DNA from: Alkalispirillum mobile
GTDB taxonomy: Bacteria; Pseudomonadota; Gammaproteobacteria; Nitrococcales; Halorhodospiraceae
DNA length: 64,000 nucleotides
Reading direction: 5' to 3'
Assembly: GCF_003664325.1 (NCBI RefSeq)
Contig: NZ_RCDA01000005.1
Location: 62,001 to 126,000 of the forward strand
In this document: positions 20,198-29,646 of the stretch, piece after piece
How positions within the stretch are numbered: position 1 is the stretch's first letter
How the letters are laid out: the number at the start of each line of letters is the position of its first letter
Translations under genes and position numbers: made by a program
The notes under the pieces: generated by a model
The model's database searches: none
The model's input: the letters and a program-made list of their open reading frames with translations, nothing else
Told to the model about the DNA's origin: nothing

Positions 20198-23065
20198 ATG
20201 ACGCCCGAGCTGCGCAGCCTGATCGATGCCCTGGAACCGGACCTCCCCGCCAACCGCCTCATCCACGACCCCCTCAAGACCCTGGCCTACGGCACCGACG
20301 CCAGCTTCTACCGCCTGATCCCGCAACTGGTGGTGCAGGTGGAGAGCGAGCGCGAGGTCCGGCGGGTACTCGAGGCCTGCCGCGAACAGCGGATGCCGGT
20401 GACCTTCCGCGCCGCGGGGACCTCCCTTTCCGGCCAGGCGGTCACCGACTCGGTGCTGATCCGCCTGGGCAGGGGCTGGCGACGCAGCCAGGTGCTGGAG
20501 GAGGGGCGCGCCATCCGGCTCGACCCGGGGGTCATCGGCACCTCCGCTAACCAGGTGCTGGCCCCCTACGGCCGCAAGATCGGCCCCGATCCGGCCTCCA
20601 TCGGCGCCTGCCAGATCGGCGGCATCGCCGCCAACAACGCCTCGGGCATGTGCTGCGGCACCGCCCAGAACAGCTACCGCACCGTGCGCGATCTGCGGCT
20701 CATCCTGGCCGACGGCACCCTATTGGACACTGCCGATACGGAGAGCGTGCAGGCCTTCCGGCGGAGCCACGCCGCCCTGCTCGACGCGTTGGAGCGCCTG
20801 GCCCGGGAGACGCGGGCCAACCGGGACCTGGCGGACAAGATCCGCCACAAGTACCGGCTGAAGAACACCGTGGGCTACGCCCTGAACAGCCTGGTGGACT
20901 TCGAGGACGGCATCGAGATCCTCAAGCACCTGATGATCGGCTCCGAAGGCACGCTGGGTTTCATCAGCTCCATCACCTACGACACCGTACCCGACGAGGC
21001 CCTGAAGGCGGCCGCCCTGGTGCTCTTCCCCGACATGGGCGCCGCCTGCCGGGCCACCGCCGCGCTCAAGGGGCTCACCGACACCCCGGTGGCGGCGGTG
21101 GAGCTGATGGACCGGGCGGCCCTGCGCTCGGTGGAAGACACCCCCGGTATGGCCGATACCCTGCAGGGCTTGCCCGACGGCGCGGCCGCCCTGCTGGTGG
21201 ACGTGCGCGCCGAGGACGAGGCCACGCTCACCACCCGCATGGACGCCGCGAGACAGGCCATCGCCGGCGTGGAGACGCTCCGCCCGGTGGACTTCGCCCG
21301 GGACGCCGGCACCTACGCCCTGTACTGGAACATCCGAAAGGGGATGTTCCCGGCGGTGGGCGCGGTGCGCGAGACCGGCACCACGGTGGTGATCGAGGAT
21401 GTGGCCTTCCCCATGGAGCAACTGGAGGCAGGGGTCAGCGAACTGATCGATATGCTCCACCGCCACGGCTACGAGAACGCCATCCTCTTCGGCCACGCCC
21501 TGGAGGGCAATCTGCACTTTGTCTTCCCCCAGGGCTTCGAGGCCCCCGGGGAGGTGGAGCGTTACCAGGGAATGATGGACGAGCTGGCACAGCTGGTGGG
21601 GGTGCGCTACGGGGGCTCCCTGAAAGGCGAACACGGCACCGGCCGCAACATGGCCCCCTACGTGGAGCTGGAGTGGGGCAGCGAGGCGTACGCCCTGATG
21701 TGGGCCATCAAGGGGCTGTTCGACCCGGAGGGGCTGCTAAACCCGGAAGTCATCCTCAGCCGCAACGCCACCATCCACCTGGAGAACCTCAAGCCCCTGC
21801 CGGCGGCCGACCCGCTGGTGGACAAGTGCATCGAGTGCGGCTTCTGCGAGCCGGTCTGCCCCTCCCGCGACCTGACCCTCACGCCCCGCCAGCGCATCGT
21901 CATCCGCCGCGAACTGGCGCGGCTGGAGGCCAACGGCGAGGACCCGGCGCGCCAGCGCGCGCTCTGGGAGGCCTACGCCTACGACGGCCTGGAGACCTGC
22001 GCCGCCACCGGCCTGTGCGCCCTGCCCTGCCCGGTCAACATCAACACCGGCGACCTGGTCCGCGCCCTGCGCCACGAGCGCACTGCCCACCAGGCCGGGC
22101 GCGCCCGGTTCGCCGGGAAATACTTCGCCGGGGTCACGGCCACCGCCCGCCTGGCCCTGCGCACCACCGACGGGGTGCGCCGGCTGGTGGGGCCGCACAC
22201 CCTGGGCCGGATCAGCGCCATCACCCGCCGTGTAAGCGGCAACCGCACCCCACACTGGCTGCCCTCTACCCCCACCGCGGCAACACCGGGGATGCTCAAG
22301 CCCTACCAGAACCCGCCGGGCCGCGCGGACGACCGGCCCACCGTGGTCTACCTGCCCTCCTGCGCCACGCGCATGTTCGGCGCCACGCCGCAGGAGCCGG
22401 ACCGGCGTTCCACCCTGGAGCTGACCCTGGCCGTGCTGGAGAAGGCCGGCTTCCGGGTGATCGTCCCAGCGGGAGTGAATGATCACTGCTGCGGGATGGC
22501 CTTCGAGTCCAAGGGCCAGTTCGAGGAGGCCGAGCGTAAGGCCCGGGCCTTGAACGACCTGCTGCTGACCCGTTCCGACCAGGGACGCCACCCGGTGCTC
22601 TGCGACACCAGCCCCTGCACCCTGCGCATGCAAGGGACCCTCAGCAACGCCCTGAGCCTCTACGAACCGGTGCGGTTCCTGCGTGATCATGTGCTGCCCC
22701 GCCTGGAGGTCGAGCGCAAACGCGAGCCCATCGCCCTGCATGTCACCTGCTCCAGCCAGCACCAGGGCCTGCAGGAGTGCTTCCGCGAGGTGGCCGAGGC
22801 CTGCGCCGAGCAGGTGGTGGTGCCCACTGGCATCCAGTGCTGCGGCTTTGCCGGCGACAAGGGCTTCACCACGCCGGAGTTGAACGCCAGCGCGGTGAAC
22901 GGCCTGCGGGAACAGGTCGCCCACTGCACCGCGGGCTACTCCAATTCACGCACCTGCGAGATCGGCCTGACCGCCCACGGCGGCATCCCCTACCGCTCCA
23001 TCTTCGCGCTGGTGGACGAGGTGAGCCGCCCGGCGGCGGTCAGAGGTTCCGCAGCCGCGGGTTGA
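20198..23065 (+). CDS. FAD- and Fe-S-containing D-2-hydroxyacid dehydrogenase (D-lactate dehydrogenase type)
   Basis: A 955-aa respiratory dehydrogenase fusing a GlcD-like FAD unit to a GlcF-like iron-sulfur unit. The FAD-binding PCMH domain spans about residues 30-250 and the FAD-oxidase C-terminal domain about 250-520 with G-E-H-G-T-G. Two [4Fe-4S] motifs follow (C-I-E-C-G-F-C-E-P-V-C-P and C-A-A-T-G-L-C-A-L-P-C-P), then two CCG domains (C-C-G-M and C-C-G-F). It probably oxidises D-lactate or another D-2-hydroxyacid and passes electrons to quinone. The ATG at 20198 has AGAGGG well spaced; the in-frame ATG at 20189 abuts it. Its 3' end overlaps the convergent permease by 26 bp. Confidence 0.9.
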   Translation: MTPELRSLIDALEPDLPANRLIHDPLKTLAYGTDASFYRLIPQLVVQVESEREVRRVLEACREQRMPVTFRAAGTSLSGQAVTDSVLIRLGRGWRRSQVLEEGRAIRLDPGVIGTSANQVLAPYGRKIGPDPASIGACQIGGIAANNASGMCCGTAQNSYRTVRDLRLILADGTLLDTADTESVQAFRRSHAALLDALERLARETRANRDLADKIRHKYRLKNTVGYALNSLVDFEDGIEILKHLMIGSEGTLGFISSITYDTVPDEALKAAALVLFPDMGAACRATAALKGLTDTPVAAVELMDRAALRSVEDTPGMADTLQGLPDGAAALLVDVRAEDEATLTTRMDAARQAIAGVETLRPVDFARDAGTYALYWNIRKGMFPAVGAVRETGTTVVIEDVAFPMEQLEAGVSELIDMLHRHGYENAILFGHALEGNLHFVFPQGFEAPGEVERYQGMMDELAQLVGVRYGGSLKGEHGTGRNMAPYVELEWGSEAYALMWAIKGLFDPEGLLNPEVILSRNATIHLENLKPLPAADPLVDKCIECGFCEPVCPSRDLTLTPRQRIVIRRELARLEANGEDPARQRALWEAYAYDGLETCAATGLCALPCPVNINTGDLVRALRHERTAHQAGRARFAGKYFAGVTATARLALRTTDGVRRLVGPHTLGRISAITRRVSGNRTPHWLPSTPTAATPGMLKPYQNPPGRADDRPTVVYLPSCATRMFGATPQEPDRRSTLELTLAVLEKAGFRVIVPAGVNDHCCGMAFESKGQFEEAERKARALNDLLLTRSDQGRHPVLCDTSPCTLRMQGTLSNALSLYEPVRFLRDHVLPRLEVERKREPIALHVTCSSQHQGLQECFREVAEACAEQVVVPTGIQCCGFAGDKGFTTPELNASAVNGLREQVAHCTAGYSNSRTCEIGLTAHGGIPYRSIFALVDEVSRPAAVRGSAAAG

Positions 23066-24377
23066 ATACCCGGTCCAGGGCGAAGCCGAGCATGGCGAAA
23101 CCCAGCCCGGTGAGCATGAGCAGGAAGGCGGGCGACAGCACCCAGTAGTAGAAGCCGTTGTAGAGCGCGCTCTGCTCCTGGGCGTCGTTCAGCACCTTGC
23201 CCCAGGTGGGCAGCACCGGGTCGCCCAGCCCCAGCACCGCCAGGGAGGCCTCGAGGAAGACGAAGGTGGGGATCAGGGTGACGAAGGTGGGGATGAGCAC
23301 CGGCAGCACCCGGGGCACCATGTAGCGCAGGATGATGCGGGCGTTGCTGGCCCCGTAGGCCTTGGCCGCCTCGATGTAGGGCGCCTCGCGGATGGGCAGC
23401 AGCATGGCCCGGTACATCTTGATGCCGGCACTGAAGATACCCAATGCCACCACCACCCCCAGCATCAACCAGATGCTGGTGGAATAGAGGGTGCCCACCA
23501 TCACCAGGATGGGCAGCATGGGCAGGATCATGTTCACCTCGGTGAGCCGCTGGATCACCGCGTCCACCCAGCCCCGGTACCAGACCCCCATGGCGGCGAT
23601 CACCAGGGTGGTGACGGTGGTGCCCACCGCCGCCAGCAACCCGAAGGCCAGCGCTACCGGGGTGCCCCACATCAGCGCCACCATCAGGTCGCGGCGCTGG
23701 TGGTCGGTGCCGGCCACGCCGTGCACCCGGCCGTAGACCACCAGGTCGGCGTCGAGGCCCGCGTTCTCGTCGAACAGCACCACGTCCAGCAGCAGGGTAT
23801 GGGTGCCCTGGAGGACCGCCGGATCGGGGCGATCGGCGGTCTCCGGGTCCAGCATCAGCCCCACGTGGGGGATATGCCCCAGGCGCCGTTCCAGCGCCCA
23901 GTCCTGGGAGATGGAGATCCGCTCCTCCCGCGCCATTCGCCGGCCCCCCAGCACCTCCTCGCGGCCGTCCGGCGCCTGCCATATCAGGCGCACGAAGGGG
24001 GCCCGGGCCTGCTCCTCCGCGGCCAGGAAGAGGTTGATCTCGCTGGGGAAGGCGCTGCTGTCGTAGTCGAAGCTGAGGGGAATCCGCAGCCGCCGGCCGC
24101 CGGGAAAGGGCTGCTCCTCCGGGGTGACATCGGCGCTGGAGATGATCTGGGTTTCCGGCAGATCGCCCCCCCGCAGCCGGTCCGTCCAGACCGGCGAGGC
24201 GTTCACCGGGTGCATCCGCCACTGCTCACCGCCCCGCCACAGGTCCAGCGCCTGGCTGTAGGGGATCGCCACCACGGTGTAGACCGCCAGCCCGATCAAA
24301 AAGAGGATCAGCCCCGTGCCCAGCACCGCCGAGGGGTAGCGGCGCAGTTGCTTCAGCCCCTCCAACCAACGCCTCAT
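23040..24377 (-). CDS. Opp-type ABC transporter permease (DppC-like) with large extracytoplasmic insertion
   Basis: A 445-aa permease; DppC/OppC proteins are usually about 300. The first membrane helix is at residues 17-40. It is followed by roughly 140-170 mostly soluble residues, then the family motif G-T-D-H-Q-R-R-D (about 223-230) that normally comes soon after the first helix. Five further helices and the EAA-type loop (E-A-A-K-A-Y-G-A-S) follow. The insertion presumably lies in the periplasm next to the binding protein. The ATG at 24377 overlaps the preceding permease stop (ATGA). Confidence 0.9.
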   Translation of the reverse strand: MRRWLEGLKQLRRYPSAVLGTGLILFLIGLAVYTVVAIPYSQALDLWRGGEQWRMHPVNASPVWTDRLRGGDLPETQIISSADVTPEEQPFPGGRRLRIPLSFDYDSSAFPSEINLFLAAEEQARAPFVRLIWQAPDGREEVLGGRRMAREERISISQDWALERRLGHIPHVGLMLDPETADRPDPAVLQGTHTLLLDVVLFDENAGLDADLVVYGRVHGVAGTDHQRRDLMVALMWGTPVALAFGLLAAVGTTVTTLVIAAMGVWYRGWVDAVIQRLTEVNMILPMLPILVMVGTLYSTSIWLMLGVVVALGIFSAGIKMYRAMLLPIREAPYIEAAKAYGASNARIILRYMVPRVLPVLIPTFVTLIPTFVFLEASLAVLGLGDPVLPTWGKVLNDAQEQSALYNGFYYWVLSPAFLLMLTGLGFAMLGFALDRVFNPRLRNL

Positions 24378-25492
24378 CGCCCCCCCTCGATCCGTACCCG
24401 CGGGTCCAGGATCCCGTAGAGGAGATCCAGCAGGAATACGGTGGCCGCCAGCAGGTAGGCGAAGATCACCACGGTGCCGATGATCACCGGCGTATCCCGG
24501 TGGCCGATGGCCTGGAAGACCAGCGTCCCAAGGCCCGGCCAGTTGAAGACCTGCTCCAGGATGATCGCCCCGCTCCACAGCCCTATCAGCATCAGCAGGA
24601 AGCTGGTGACGATGGGCGAGAGGGTGGGCCGCAGGATGTAGCGGCGCTGGATCAGGTGTTCCGGCAGCCCCTTGGCCCGGGCCATCTCCACGTAGTCCTC
24701 GCTGGAGTGGATCAGGAAGAAGGTCCGCCAGGAGTAGATGGAGATGAAGATCTGCGACAGGAACATGGCCACCAGGGGCAGCGCCATGTGCCGCACCACG
24801 CTGGCCAGGTACTCCAGCCGGTCCTCCGGCGGTGGCGCGGTCACCATGCCACCGGAGGGCAGCGCCGGCAGCACGAAGGCGAAGATGAGGATAAGAAACA
24901 TGCCGTAGAACCAGGCGGGCGCCGCCGAACTGGGCGCCAACCCCACCACGCTACGATCGAGCATGCTGCCGTAACGGCGCGACAGGTGCAGCGCCACCCA
25001 GACCGAGACCAGGAAGATCAGCAGGTTGGCCGTGCCGAACAGCAACAGCGTGGCCGGCAGCCGCTCGACGATGATGTCGAAGACCTGGCGCGAGCCGGCA
25101 TCGCTGTGCATCTGCTCCGCCCGGCCCAGGTCCAGCAGCATGGCCCGGTAGAGGTAGTCGAAGCTGCGCAGGATGAAGGGCTGGTCCAGGTTCAACCGCT
25201 CCACCTCCAGGTCCACCTGGCGCTCGATCAGCTCGTTGCGCTCCTCGCTGCTCATGTCCTGGAAGGCCGGGTCGGCGCGCACCGCCTCGGAGATCTCGCC
25301 GCGGATCTGCACCATGCGCAGCTCGTCCACCTGCCCACCCATGTTGGCGATGAGGATGGTCAGGTAGACCCCCGCCAGCACGGTGAGCAGCAGCGCCAGC
25401 AGCCGCTTGCCGGAGAAGATCAGCATGCGCCAGACGTCCCGCCAGCGGCCGCGGGTGCGGGCTGTTGGATCGATACCGGGCAACGCGCTCAT
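24374..25492 (-). CDS. Opp-type ABC transporter permease (DppB-like)
   Basis: A 372-aa permease, somewhat longer than the usual 305-340. The first helix is at about residues 30-50; a charged loop of about 70 residues follows, then five more helices. The EAA loop reads V-E-M-A-R-A-K-G-L-P, and W-P-G-L-G near the C-terminus is typical of DppB. It overlaps the binding-protein gene upstream and the second permease downstream, each by ATGA. Confidence 0.93.
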   Translation of the reverse strand: MSALPGIDPTARTRGRWRDVWRMLIFSGKRLLALLLTVLAGVYLTILIANMGGQVDELRMVQIRGEISEAVRADPAFQDMSSEERNELIERQVDLEVERLNLDQPFILRSFDYLYRAMLLDLGRAEQMHSDAGSRQVFDIIVERLPATLLLFGTANLLIFLVSVWVALHLSRRYGSMLDRSVVGLAPSSAAPAWFYGMFLILIFAFVLPALPSGGMVTAPPPEDRLEYLASVVRHMALPLVAMFLSQIFISIYSWRTFFLIHSSEDYVEMARAKGLPEHLIQRRYILRPTLSPIVTSFLLMLIGLWSGAIILEQVFNWPGLGTLVFQAIGHRDTPVIIGTVVIFAYLLAATVFLLDLLYGILDPRVRIEGGR

Positions 25493-28038
25493 GGCGCCCC
25501 CTCCAGCAGCGGCGGCAACGCCAGCGGCTCCCCGCCGGGGACGGTGGCAAAGGCGTGGGAGGCAAAGGCCGGCAGGGCCACTCGGTCCGTGGTGACGGCG
25601 ATCTCCAGGCTATTGGCCCCCTGCCCCAGGAGCCGCAACACCTCCGCGGTCACCGGCACCTGCCAGCGCGCCTCCCCCAGGTACTGCGCCTCGCCCCGGT
25701 GGGCCAACCGGTTATCGCCGTCGAAGAGCAGGAACTGCACCTGCTGGATAGCCTCGCGGGGGTAGGGCTCGCCCTCGAAAGTGACGGCCAGCTCGAAGGC
25801 CACCGACTCCCCCTGGGCCACCACCACCGGCCCGTCCAGGGTCAACTCGGGGATCTGCGGGTCGGCGAACTGCAGCCACTTGTTGGCCGGATCGGCGAAA
25901 TCGGTAAAGCGGCGCAGTACCACGCTGCCCTCCACCGGATGCACCCCGTGCAGGTAGAAGGGCCCGTCGCCCACGTAGAAATGGCCCCGCTCTGCGTACC
26001 AGTCCGCCAGCGCCTGATAGCGGTCGGCGGCCTCATCGGGGGTCAGGTACTCGCCCAGCACCGGCGCGTAGGGCAGGTGGTTGGTCTGCTGCAGGCGCTC
26101 CAGCTGGCGGCGCAGCACCGGCAGGCTGGGGCCGGAGACCAGGTTGAGCCAGTCGACCCGCAGCCGGTCGGCCTTGTTGGAGGAGAAGGCCAGGCTCCCC
26201 TCCCGCTCGGCCATGATCCCCAGGGCCAGCATGTGCCAGGGGGTGGTGCCCGGCGCACGGGCCGCGACGATGGCCTCCGCGTCCGGGAAGATCTGGTCGC
26301 TGTAGACATCGATGACCAGCGGGTCCTCCGAGACGATGTGCCAGCCGCGGAAGTGGCGGCGGAAGGCCTCGTAGCTGGGGACGTGGGCCACGTCGTAGAG
26401 GGGGCTGTCCTCGTCGGCGCGCTCGAAGGTGAGGATCCAGGGCAGCACCACGTCGGCCAGCGAGGCCCGGGTGCCGTCGTGGAAGCGGCGCTGCAGGTAA
26501 TCGTCCTCGTAGACCAGGCGCACCCGGGTGCGGGCCGTGACGCCGTCCGGCTCCGCCTCGGCGGCGGTGAGGAACCGCTGCTCGGCGCTGTCCCAGTCCA
26601 CCCAGGCGGCCTCCGGCACGCGGACCGTCTCGACGGTGTCCACCTGCACCCAGTCCAGGGTGCTGTTCACCGGGGTGTCGGCCTCCACGGTGACCTCGGC
26701 GCGCGCCAGGCGCTGGGGGTGGTGCAACCCGGTAAACGGGTCGGGCAGCACCGGCGGGTCACTGAGCGCCCGGGTGATCATCCGGTCGAAGATCCAGTTG
26801 CTGCCGGCAATGGGGTTCCAGGGCTCGGTGATAATCTCCGGGGTGCCGATGACCACCCGACCACCCAGCCGGCCCTCATAGCCCAGAGTGTAGGGCCAGA
26901 GGGCGGAACCGGACGTACCGCCGGCCAGGTCCCCGGCCAGGTTCACGTCCCGCGCCCGGGGCCAGACGTTGAGCTGATCCACCAACCAGACCCGGGCCGA
27001 ATCCAGCATGGCCAGGTCCAGGGCCTGGCGCATCAGGTCCTGGCGCTCGTCCCAGTTCTGGTAGTCGCGGCGTTGCAGCCGGTCGGATATCTCGTCGAAG
27101 GTCGGGTCCGGCTCGTAGGCCTGCCACAGCGGCTCGGCACGCCCCCGGGGCGTGTAGTAGTAGCTGAAGTTCTCCGCCTGATCGCGCTGGATCAGGGTCG
27201 AGACCCAGGCCCCGGTATAGATGTGCCAGCGCCCGCCCGCGGGGTCTCCGGCGATCCAGATCCGCGAGGCCTCCTCGGCGGTGCGGTAGAGCCGTTCCAC
27301 CTGGAAGCCCTCCGCCTCCAGCAGATTGCCCAGGTAGTCGCCGATGCGGCGGCGCTCATCGTCGTTGCGGATGAGCAGGGTAAGCCGGACCGGCTCGCCC
27401 TCGTAGTACCACTGATCCTCCCGCCATTCCGCGCCCAGCCGCCCCATCTCGTGGCGGATCACCTCCCGGGCGCGGGCCGGGTCGTGGCCGTAGCGCAGTT
27501 CCAGCTCGCGGGCGGTCTCCGCCAGGCGGGCGTAGTCGGGGAAGGCGGTGCTCAGCGGCAGGTACCGGGGCACTGCCAGCCCGCCGTAGATCTCCTCGGC
27601 GATGTGGCGGCGGTTGACCAGCCAGTTCAGCGCCTCGCGCATGGCGGGCACGGCGAAGGGGTTCAGCCGGCCATCGCTGAACTCCGGGCCATAGGGGTTC
27701 AGGGTCAGCTCCACGGCGGTGCCGTAGGAGAGGTCGTGGGCGGTGGCGGCGGAGTCGCGCAGGCGGTGGAAGAGCGCCGGGCGGGTGATGCCCTGGGCGA
27801 AGACCTGGTGGCTACCGCGCTCAATCAGCCCGGTGACCTGCCCCACGTCCCGCTGTTCCGTGAAGACCACCTCGTCCACCAGGGCGCCGGTGCGCGCCTC
27901 CAGGGCGGCATCGTCCGCGGGCTGGCCCCGGTCCACGCCGCCCCCCTGCTCCCCGGCCCCACCGGCAAGCCACAGCACCAGTGCCAGCAGCGCCAGCAGC
28001 GCTAACAGGGGAAGCAGGCCTCGTCTGAATGGGGGCAA
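25489..28038 (-). CDS. Opp-type ABC transporter substrate-binding protein, oversized (family 5)
   Basis: An 849-aa extracytoplasmic binding protein, well above the usual 500-600. Residues 7-26 form a hydrophobic N-terminal anchor or signal with no lipobox cysteine. The family 5 fold is recognisable in the L-N-P-F-A-V-P-A-M-R-E-A-L-N region (about 120-140) and repeated W-x-P/Y-T-G-A-W-type segments. The last ~90 residues look like a separate beta-rich domain. Ligand unknown: peptide or oligosaccharide. It is first in the importer operon and its stop overlaps the permease start. Confidence 0.85.
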   Translation of the reverse strand: MPPFRRGLLPLLALLALLALVLWLAGGAGEQGGGVDRGQPADDAALEARTGALVDEVVFTEQRDVGQVTGLIERGSHQVFAQGITRPALFHRLRDSAATAHDLSYGTAVELTLNPYGPEFSDGRLNPFAVPAMREALNWLVNRRHIAEEIYGGLAVPRYLPLSTAFPDYARLAETARELELRYGHDPARAREVIRHEMGRLGAEWREDQWYYEGEPVRLTLLIRNDDERRRIGDYLGNLLEAEGFQVERLYRTAEEASRIWIAGDPAGGRWHIYTGAWVSTLIQRDQAENFSYYYTPRGRAEPLWQAYEPDPTFDEISDRLQRRDYQNWDERQDLMRQALDLAMLDSARVWLVDQLNVWPRARDVNLAGDLAGGTSGSALWPYTLGYEGRLGGRVVIGTPEIITEPWNPIAGSNWIFDRMITRALSDPPVLPDPFTGLHHPQRLARAEVTVEADTPVNSTLDWVQVDTVETVRVPEAAWVDWDSAEQRFLTAAEAEPDGVTARTRVRLVYEDDYLQRRFHDGTRASLADVVLPWILTFERADEDSPLYDVAHVPSYEAFRRHFRGWHIVSEDPLVIDVYSDQIFPDAEAIVAARAPGTTPWHMLALGIMAEREGSLAFSSNKADRLRVDWLNLVSGPSLPVLRRQLERLQQTNHLPYAPVLGEYLTPDEAADRYQALADWYAERGHFYVGDGPFYLHGVHPVEGSVVLRRFTDFADPANKWLQFADPQIPELTLDGPVVVAQGESVAFELAVTFEGEPYPREAIQQVQFLLFDGDNRLAHRGEAQYLGEARWQVPVTAEVLRLLGQGANSLEIAVTTDRVALPAFASHAFATVPGGEPLALPPLLEGAP

Positions 28039-28160
28039 ACGCCGTCACCTCCGAATGCAAACCCGGTCAATGGGCCCGCCCGGTAACGACCAAACGGGCG
28101 GCCGCTGCCGATGCGGCCACCCGCTCATGTTACAAGAGACTCGGGCGTTGTATAGCCCCA

Positions 28161-28184
28161 GGGTGGGCGGTGCCGCACCCACCC
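28161..28184 (-). terminator. GC-rich hairpin after the yeeE gene
   Basis: GGGTGGG and CCCACCC can pair as a 7-bp stem around a 10-nt loop, just past the stop codon of the sulfur-transport gene. There is no T tract, so termination is only suggested. Confidence 0.35.
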
Positions 28185-28188
28185 GGGC

Positions 28189-29409
28189 TCAGCAGCTCGG
28201 CGCCTGGCGCGGCTCCGCCCGCTCGCCGAAGAAGAAGGGCCGCAGCTTGACCCCTGCCATGTTGCCCAGGAAGGCGAACACCAGCCAGACCCAGCCATGC
28301 AGGCTGCCCGAGGCGATGCCGCCGAAGTAGGCCCCGATGTTGCAGCCGAAGGCCAGGCGGGCCCCGTAACCCAGCAGCAGGCCACCGATGACCGCCGCCA
28401 TCAACGGCCGGAACGGGATCCGCAGGCTCGGGGCGAAACGCCCGGCCAGCGCCGCGGCCAGCAGTGCCCCCAGCACGATGCCGAAGTTCATCACGGAGGT
28501 GATGTCGGCGAACACGCTGGTCTGCAGGGCGGCGGCATTGGCCTCGCTCTGCCAGTAGGCCCACTGGGTCACGTCGATGTTGATCAGCTCGAAGAACTTG
28601 GCCCCCCAGAGGGCAAAGGCGGCGGTCACGCCCCAGGGCCGGCCGGCCAGCACCAGGGTGATGAAGTTCAGCACCGCCAGGGCCACCGCTCCCCAGATCA
28701 GCGGCCAGGGCCCGCGCAGGAACCGACGCCAGCCCTGGTTGGCGCTGGTCTTGGGTGCCTCCAGGCTGCCGTGCCGACGCCGCTCCAGCAGCACGGTCAG
28801 GCCGTAAATGGTGGCGAACAGCGCGAAACTGAGCGCGATACCGCCAGCCACCCCCAGGCCCTCGACCACGGACACGGCTTCAAACGCCGGCTGTTGAAAC
28901 CACCAGTCCACGTGGTGCGTGGCGATGACCGACCCGAGGATGAAGCCGATCAGGGTGACCACCATGCGCACGTTGCCGCCCCCGGCGGTGAACAGCGTGC
29001 CGGAGGCGCACCCGCCGCCGAGCTGCATACCGATACCGAACAGGAAGGAGCCCACCACCACCGATACACCAATGGGGAAGACAAAGCCGCTCACCTCATT
29101 TCCGAAGGCGCTCCCCGTGTGCAGTACCGGGAAAAACAGCACCACCGCCAGGGCCAGCATGACCATCTGCGCCCGCAGGCCCTGCCCGCGCCGCTCCGTG
29201 ATGAACACTCGCCATGCGCCGGTGAAGCCGAAGGCCGCGTGATAGAGCACAACACCCAGTGCGCCACCCACCAGGAAGAGCGTCGCCTGGGTCAGGTCAA
29301 TGGCCTGCCCCAGGTAGAGGGTCCCGACCACCAGCAGGGCGAGGGCGAGCCAGCCCGCCGGGTTCATCGGGCCGACCGTTTTCGGGATTGCGGAGGAGAC
29401 GGCAGACAT
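28189..29409 (-). CDS. YeeE/YedE-family sulfur transport protein
   Basis: A 406-aa inner-membrane protein with about ten helices, built of two related halves. The family signatures each carry a cysteine: G-G-G-C-A-S-G-T-L-F-T-A-G-G-G in the first half and F-G-C-N-I-G-A-Y-F-G-G in the second. YeeE (TsuA) imports thiosulfate through such cysteines; other members carry sulfite or selenium compounds, so substrate is uncertain. The start at 29409 is set by TGGAG 6 nt upstream. An AT-rich dyad lies about 100 bp before it. Confidence 0.92.
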   Translation of the reverse strand: MSAVSSAIPKTVGPMNPAGWLALALLVVGTLYLGQAIDLTQATLFLVGGALGVVLYHAAFGFTGAWRVFITERRGQGLRAQMVMLALAVVLFFPVLHTGSAFGNEVSGFVFPIGVSVVVGSFLFGIGMQLGGGCASGTLFTAGGGNVRMVVTLIGFILGSVIATHHVDWWFQQPAFEAVSVVEGLGVAGGIALSFALFATIYGLTVLLERRRHGSLEAPKTSANQGWRRFLRGPWPLIWGAVALAVLNFITLVLAGRPWGVTAAFALWGAKFFELINIDVTQWAYWQSEANAAALQTSVFADITSVMNFGIVLGALLAAALAGRFAPSLRIPFRPLMAAVIGGLLLGYGARLAFGCNIGAYFGGIASGSLHGWVWLVFAFLGNMAGVKLRPFFFGERAEPRQAPSC

Positions 29410-29496
29410 GTGGGGCTCCAGAAGTGTTGGGATCACGTGCGATCGTTGATGGCCGGCATACTAATCGGAGCGCACCACTCATGTGAAAGGATTCTA

Positions 29497-29530
29497 ATTT
29501 TTATATTAATAGCCTCGAAGAATATAAAAT
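29497..29530. promoter_or_regulatory. AT-rich inverted repeat upstream of the yeeE-family gene
   Basis: TTTTATATT (29499-29507) and AATATAAAA (29521-29529) form a perfect 9-bp inverted repeat with a 13-nt spacer, in a strongly AT-rich patch of an otherwise GC-rich sequence. It lies between divergent genes (yeeE-family at 29409 and the exported protein at 29647). It probably marks a promoter and an operator for a dimeric regulator; an ArsR-type sulfide/persulfide sensor is one possibility. Confidence 0.5.
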
Positions 29531-29646
29531 GTCACTGACATGACCTTGGACGGCATACTGGCATCGCCCAGACTGGGGAGAGAGCAGCGGAACTGCCTCG
29601 ACGCCCCGTGATCCAACACCCAGACACCCGATAACAGGATGGCCCG

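Noticed and set aside
25465-28005. An 846-codon open frame on the plus strand opposite the binding-protein gene
   Set aside because: Composition is typical of antisense reading in GC-rich DNA (Gly, Gln, His, Val, Arg), with no domain or credible start; the minus-strand gene has a hydrophobic N-terminal signal/anchor, an ATGA coupling and homology.
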